Below, one piece after another: positions 60,720 through 64,000 of a stretch of 64,000 nucleotides of DNA (position 1 is its first letter; the number at the start of each line of letters is the position of its first letter). A program made the position numbers and the translations under genes. This DNA is from Bradyrhizobium elkanii WSM2783. Lineage in GTDB: Bacteria; Pseudomonadota; Alphaproteobacteria; Rhizobiales; Xanthobacteraceae. The notes beneath the pieces were generated by a model. That model was not told the DNA's origin and searched no databases. It saw only the letters and a program-made list of their open reading frames with translations. Location: NCBI RefSeq assembly GCF_000472865.1, contig NZ_AXAP01000022.1, positions 1-64,000 of the forward strand, written 5' to 3'.

Positions 60720-61808
60720 GTGGCTCAACACGAACCGGTTGGTTTGATCGCGCCGCACGCCGGGCTTGCCCAGCTCAACGAGCGTTCGCGCGACATTTTC
60801 CGTCAAATCGTCGAAAGTTATCTGGCGACCGGCGAGCCGGTCGGCTCGCGTAACATCTCGCGCCTGATCGCGCTGCCGCTGTCGCCGGCCTCGGTGCGCA
60901 ATGTGATGTCCGATCTCGAACAGCTCGGACTGATCTACGCGCCGCATACTTCCGCCGGCCGGCTGCCGACCGAATTGGGCCTGCGCTTTTTCGTCGATGC
61001 GCTGATGCAGGTCGGCCATCTTACGGAGGCGGAACGGCAATCGATCCAGAGCCAATTGGCTACTGTCGGCCGCGCGCAGTCGGTCGAGGCAGCGCTCGAT
61101 GAGGCCTTGATCCGGCTATCCGGCCTCACCCGCGCCGCCGCCGTGGTGCTGACGCCCAAATCCAATGCGCGGCTGAAGCATATCGAGTTCGTGCGGCTGG
61201 AGCCGGAACGTGCGCTGGTGGTGCTGGTCGGCGAAGACGGGCAGGTCGAGAACCGGGTGCTGAGCTTGCCGCCGGGTGTTCCATCCTCGGCACTGATCGA
61301 GGCCACCAACTTCCTCAATGCACGCATCCTCGGCCGTACGCTCGCCGAAGCGCGGCTCGAACTCGAGACCGCGCTGGGACAAAGTCGCGCCGAGCTCGAT
61401 CAATTGACCCAGAAGGTGATCTCTGCAGGGCTTGCGAGCTGGTCGGGCGGCGACAATGAAGACCGGCAGCTCATCGTGCGCGGACACGCCAATCTCTTGG
61501 AGGATTTGCATGCGCTCGAGGATCTCGAGCGCATCAAGTCGCTGTTCGATGATCTCGAGACCAAGCGCGGCGTCATCGACCTTCTGGGGCGTGCGGAAAG
61601 CGCCGATGGCGTGCGGATCTTCATCGGGTCGGAGAACAAATTGTTCTCGCTCTCGGGGTCCTCGACCATCGTTGCGCCCTATAGCGACGGCGCTGGCCGT
61701 ATCGTGGGCGTGCTCGGCGTGATCGGGCCAACCCGGCTGAATTATGCGCGGGTGATCCCGACCGTGGACTATGCCGCGCGCCTCGTCAGCAGGATCCTCG
61801 GCGGCTAG
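60720..61808 (+). CDS. hrcA: Heat-inducible transcription repressor HrcA
   Basis: HrcA represses chaperone genes at CIRCE operators (TTAGCACTC-N9-GAGTGCTAA). GTG at 60720 gives 362 residues, the size I recall for Bradyrhizobium HrcA. The N-terminal winged helix is GLAQLNERSRDIFRQIVESY, TGEPVGSRNISRL and SPASVRNVMSDLEQLGLI, followed by the GAF-like domain ending TRLNYARVIPTVDYA. I see no CIRCE element in the hrcA promoter region or elsewhere in the window, so its targets are outside. A family E repeat overlaps its stop. Confidence 0.95.
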   Translation: MAQHEPVGLIAPHAGLAQLNERSRDIFRQIVESYLATGEPVGSRNISRLIALPLSPASVRNVMSDLEQLGLIYAPHTSAGRLPTELGLRFFVDALMQVGHLTEAERQSIQSQLATVGRAQSVEAALDEALIRLSGLTRAAAVVLTPKSNARLKHIEFVRLEPERALVVLVGEDGQVENRVLSLPPGVPSSALIEATNFLNARILGRTLAEARLELETALGQSRAELDQLTQKVISAGLASWSGGDNEDRQLIVRGHANLLEDLHALEDLERIKSLFDDLETKRGVIDLLGRAESADGVRIFIGSENKLFSLSGSSTIVAPYSDGAGRIVGVLGVIGPTRLNYARVIPTVDYAARLVSRILGG

Positions 61809-61935
61809 AGTAGTTCCGGTTCTGATGCAATCAGAACCGGAACTCTAGATTCTTGTTTTGACGCGTTTTCTTCACGCGAACCGGTGTCCACCCTCGGATC
61901 AGGTCCGAGGGCATGCTTCGCTCGAAAACGCTCTA
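61805..61935. repeat. Interspersed repeat, family E copy 2
   Basis: Starts with CTAGAG, which includes the hrcA stop codon, has the hairpin CCGGTTCTGATG / AATCAGAACCGG, the shared TTGACGCGTTTTCTTCACGC block, and ends GAAAACGCTCTA. It contains an extra CCTCGGA-TCAGG-TCCGAGG hairpin not present in copy 1. Confidence 0.85.
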
Positions 61936-62044
61936 ACCCCGAAACGGGGCCCGTTGCGCTTGATTTTCACGGCCCAAAGCACGATATCCGGGCCAGCCAA
62001 TCCCTTAACTGTTGATCAGACGTGATTTTTCGAAAAGGCAAGCC

Positions 62045-62653
62045 ATGACCGACCCGAACCGGCCAAACGATAACGCCGAGAACCCGGCGCAGACCGGCGA
62101 GCCTGTGGTCTCGAAGCCCTACGTCATGCCCGACGATCCCGAACAGGGATCGGCGGAAGCCTTGACCAAGGAGCTCAATGAAGCGCGCGATCGGACGTTG
62201 CGCACGCTGGCCGAGATGGAAAACCTGCGCAAGCGCACCAGCCGCGAGATCGCGGATGCGCGCGCTTATGGCATCACCGGCTTTGCCCGCGACATCCTCG
62301 ACATCGCCGACAATCTGCAGCGTGCCCTCGACGCCGTCCCGGCGGAGGCCAAGGCGGCCGCCGACCCCGGGCTGAAAGCCCTGATCGAGGGTGTCGAATT
62401 GACCGAGCGTTCGCTGCACGCCACGCTGGAGAAGAACGGCGTCAAGAAGTTCGATCCCACCGGCGAGAAGTTCGATCCGAACTTTCAGCAGGCGATGTAC
62501 GAGGTTCCCGATCCCTCCGTGCCCTCGGGCACAGTGGTGCAGGTGGTCCAGGCCGGCTACACGATCGGCGATCGCGTGCTGCGTCCGGCGCTGGTCGGTG
62601 TCTCCAAGGGCGGCGCAAAAACCGCGCCGGCTTCCGCCGCACAGCAGAACTGA
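62045..62653 (+). CDS. grpE: Nucleotide exchange factor GrpE
   Basis: GrpE releases ADP from DnaK. The 202-residue protein has an acidic, disordered N-terminus, a coiled coil (EALTKELNEARDRTLRTLAE, then NLRKRTSREIADARAYG), the four-helix region FARDILDIADNLQRALDAVP and the C-terminal beta domain with FDPNFQQAMYEVPDPSVPSG and GYTIGDRVLRPALVGVSKG. ATG at 62045 is chosen with AAGG upstream. It follows hrcA; dnaK probably lies just right of the window. Confidence 0.95.
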   Translation: MTDPNRPNDNAENPAQTGEPVVSKPYVMPDDPEQGSAEALTKELNEARDRTLRTLAEMENLRKRTSREIADARAYGITGFARDILDIADNLQRALDAVPAEAKAAADPGLKALIEGVELTERSLHATLEKNGVKKFDPTGEKFDPNFQQAMYEVPDPSVPSGTVVQVVQAGYTIGDRVLRPALVGVSKGGAKTAPASAAQQN

Positions 62654-62723
62654 ATCTGCTCAACGCATCGGCTGACGGAATGCTGTTAATGCCGGCCTCG
62701 ACAAAGGCCGGCAGAGATAGATG

Positions 62724-63659
62724 TTATCGCGGCTGAATTCCGTCGCGCACGCTGCGGAAGCGCGGGAATGCGGTCGACCATTGATCGCGCGGCGAGGAGC
62801 CGATGATGCGCAGCGAGGTCTGCGCACCGAACCGCAGCCATTGCACGATGGTCACCGGCGTATTGTCCTTGCCGCTCACCGCATCGATCCGTGTCTCATA
62901 GCCGGGCTGGCCATCGATGCGGATCGGCTCCGACATCGTGATCCGTCCGTCGCGCACGCCGGGAATCGTGGTCGCGATCTGCTGGGCAAAACGGCCGCGA
63001 TCATCGGGAGAGGCGGCGGTCGAGCCGATGATGCCGATGATCATGAAGGGCGCCACCTCGAACCCGCTCTTCTCATCGCCATCGGCGACGATCAGCGCGG
63101 CGCCGGGTGCCAGCGTGCGGACGTTCTTGAAGTTCGCCAGTTCGGTCATCTTGAACGGCATCAGCCCGAGCTGCTCGTCGACCGGAACCTGATCCCGGAT
63201 CGCGGCGGTCGAAAACATCTGGCGGACGGCGTCATCGGTATAGATCCTGGCGGCATTCTCCGGGACCTGCATGGCGACGTAGCCGGAGAAGGTCGGCCCG
63301 GGCAGGATCATCGAATAGCGCCGCACAGCGCCGGCGCCATCCTTGGCATTCTCGACCGTGTAATAGGCAAGGCCGGCAGCGGTCTCGATGCTCTCCGGCT
63401 TGATCCCGCCGGCGCCGCCCGGGTTCGCCTTGAAGGCATTGGCGACCTCGCCATAGGCCTCCGCCGGCAGGTCGGTGACCAGCACCTTGACGCCCTGGTC
63501 CTCGGTCTCGAAGCCGGTGAAGGTTTTCGCGCGATTGAGCCCCACCAGCGGCTTCATCCCGACCCGGGCGCCCGGCGGAAAGACCACGTCCGCGGCAAAG
63601 GCGGGAATTGCGGCGGCAATGAACAGGGTGACCGCGGCGAGGAGGCGAATGGGGTTCAT
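62724..63659 (-). CDS. Conserved exported protein of unknown function
   Basis: The 311-residue product has a signal peptide (PIRLLAAVTLFIAAAIPAFA) and a mature domain starting DVVFPPGARVGMKPLVGL. The rest (TFTGFETEDQGVKVLVTDLP, ALIVADGDEKSGFEVAPFMI, GQPGYETRIDAVSG) has no family I can name. It is convergent with grpE, 70 bases apart, and transcribed away from the presumed dnaK promoter. Periplasmic location is likely; function unknown. Confidence 0.8.
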   Translation of the reverse strand: MNPIRLLAAVTLFIAAAIPAFAADVVFPPGARVGMKPLVGLNRAKTFTGFETEDQGVKVLVTDLPAEAYGEVANAFKANPGGAGGIKPESIETAAGLAYYTVENAKDGAGAVRRYSMILPGPTFSGYVAMQVPENAARIYTDDAVRQMFSTAAIRDQVPVDEQLGLMPFKMTELANFKNVRTLAPGAALIVADGDEKSGFEVAPFMIIGIIGSTAASPDDRGRFAQQIATTIPGVRDGRITMSEPIRIDGQPGYETRIDAVSGKDNTPVTIVQWLRFGAQTSLRIIGSSPRDQWSTAFPRFRSVRDGIQPR

Positions 63660-64000
63660 GTCAAGGATCTACCGGGTTTGGCATTGAAGCCGTTCAACGG
63701 GCGGCCGCTGCGGGCCGCAAGCTGTCGGGCCTCGTTCAGTTGGCCCGCTTTTAGCGGTTTTGATGGCCCGACGACAGGGGCGGGCGGCTCCATGCAGCCT
63801 GATGGCACAGGGTGCAATGTCGCAGCTTTCTTGCGCATTCGTTAATGTGGCCCCAAGACCAAGCCTGGGACCAAAACAGGACCAGACAGGTCCCGGGCCG
63901 GACTGACACAATCTTTCAAACGTCAGTCTTTTCAGACCTCAAGGTTGCGTCCAGTCCTTGCAGGCCTTACCCCCCCTCCTATATGAGGCTCATCGTCGCA
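63660..64000. other. Gene-free right edge
   Basis: Between the exported protein gene and the window end. Apart from the heat-shock-type promoter at 63957-63984 I see only short GGACC-rich repeats (63850-63900) and no open frame with family features. Confidence 0.6.
63957..63984 (+). promoter_or_regulatory. Candidate sigma-32 (RpoH) promoter, probably for dnaK
   Basis: CTTG, 17 bases, then CCTATAT. This fits the alphaproteobacterial RpoH pattern CTTG-N17-CYTATNT exactly as I recall it. With hrcA and grpE just upstream, the gene to the right is most likely dnaK, which in Bradyrhizobium is under RpoH rather than CIRCE control. Confidence 0.6.

Noticed and set aside
1..64000. CRISPR arrays, tRNA or rRNA genes, prophage or defence islands
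   Set aside because: No regularly spaced direct repeats, no tRNA-like cloverleaf noticed by eye, and no phage or defence genes besides VapBC; a tRNAscan-SE run could still find something missed.

Overview
This 64 kb window is chromosomal core sequence from a high-GC alphaproteobacterium. Gene order and protein sequences fit the Bradyrhizobium / Nitrobacteraceae group of Rhizobiales (assignment from gene content and memory of the family, not from a search). Nearly every gene is a housekeeping gene. I see no tRNA, rRNA, CRISPR array, prophage or defence island. The only mobile element is the 3' end of an IS4-type transposase at the left edge.

Layout. 0.0-8.7 kb: transposase remnant, a UbiH-type hydroxylase, acyl-CoA thioesterase, a GYF_2 membrane protein, two consecutive glnK-amtB ammonium modules (the second with sigma-54 and NtrC-like sites), and a VapBC toxin-antitoxin pair. 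8.8-17.4 kb: aminotransferase, ftsK, lolA-like, xth, a cyclic-nucleotide-binding protein, an OmpR-type regulator, an L,D-transpeptidase and a PLP-binding protein. 17.6-24.6 kb: diguanylate cyclase, then leuS-lptE-holA. 24.6-37.4 kb: the replication/segregation neighbourhood: parB, parA, rsmG, mnmG, a frameshifted membrane gene, mnmE, rho and hemJ, all on the minus strand, facing away from the plus-strand ppsR-maf-coaE-dnaQ set. Four perfect parS cores lie at 27.1-29.3 kb and an AT-rich candidate oriC lies at 33.6-34.0 kb. 37.8-40.5 kb: Tim44-like protein, mltA, Smr protein. 40.6-48.2 kb: hslVU (with an acetyltransferase between them), hisB-DUF2628-hisH-hisA-hisF-hisE and coaA. 48.3-64 kb: hybrid histidine kinase, ComM-like ATPase, Tat-exported MBL protein, gshB-yraN-rsmI, a periplasmic-binding lipoprotein, hemW-rdgB-rph, divergent hrcA-grpE, and a heat-shock-type promoter at the right edge that probably drives dnaK just outside.

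The main accessory signal is a dense set of short interspersed palindromic repeats: eight families and about twenty copies, nearly all between genes. One family has exchangeable terminal hairpins, and one repeat sits between parA and parB. A separate hairpin-dense segment near 19.7-19.9 kb may be an undescribed structured element. Beyond these I found no convincing new multi-gene system.
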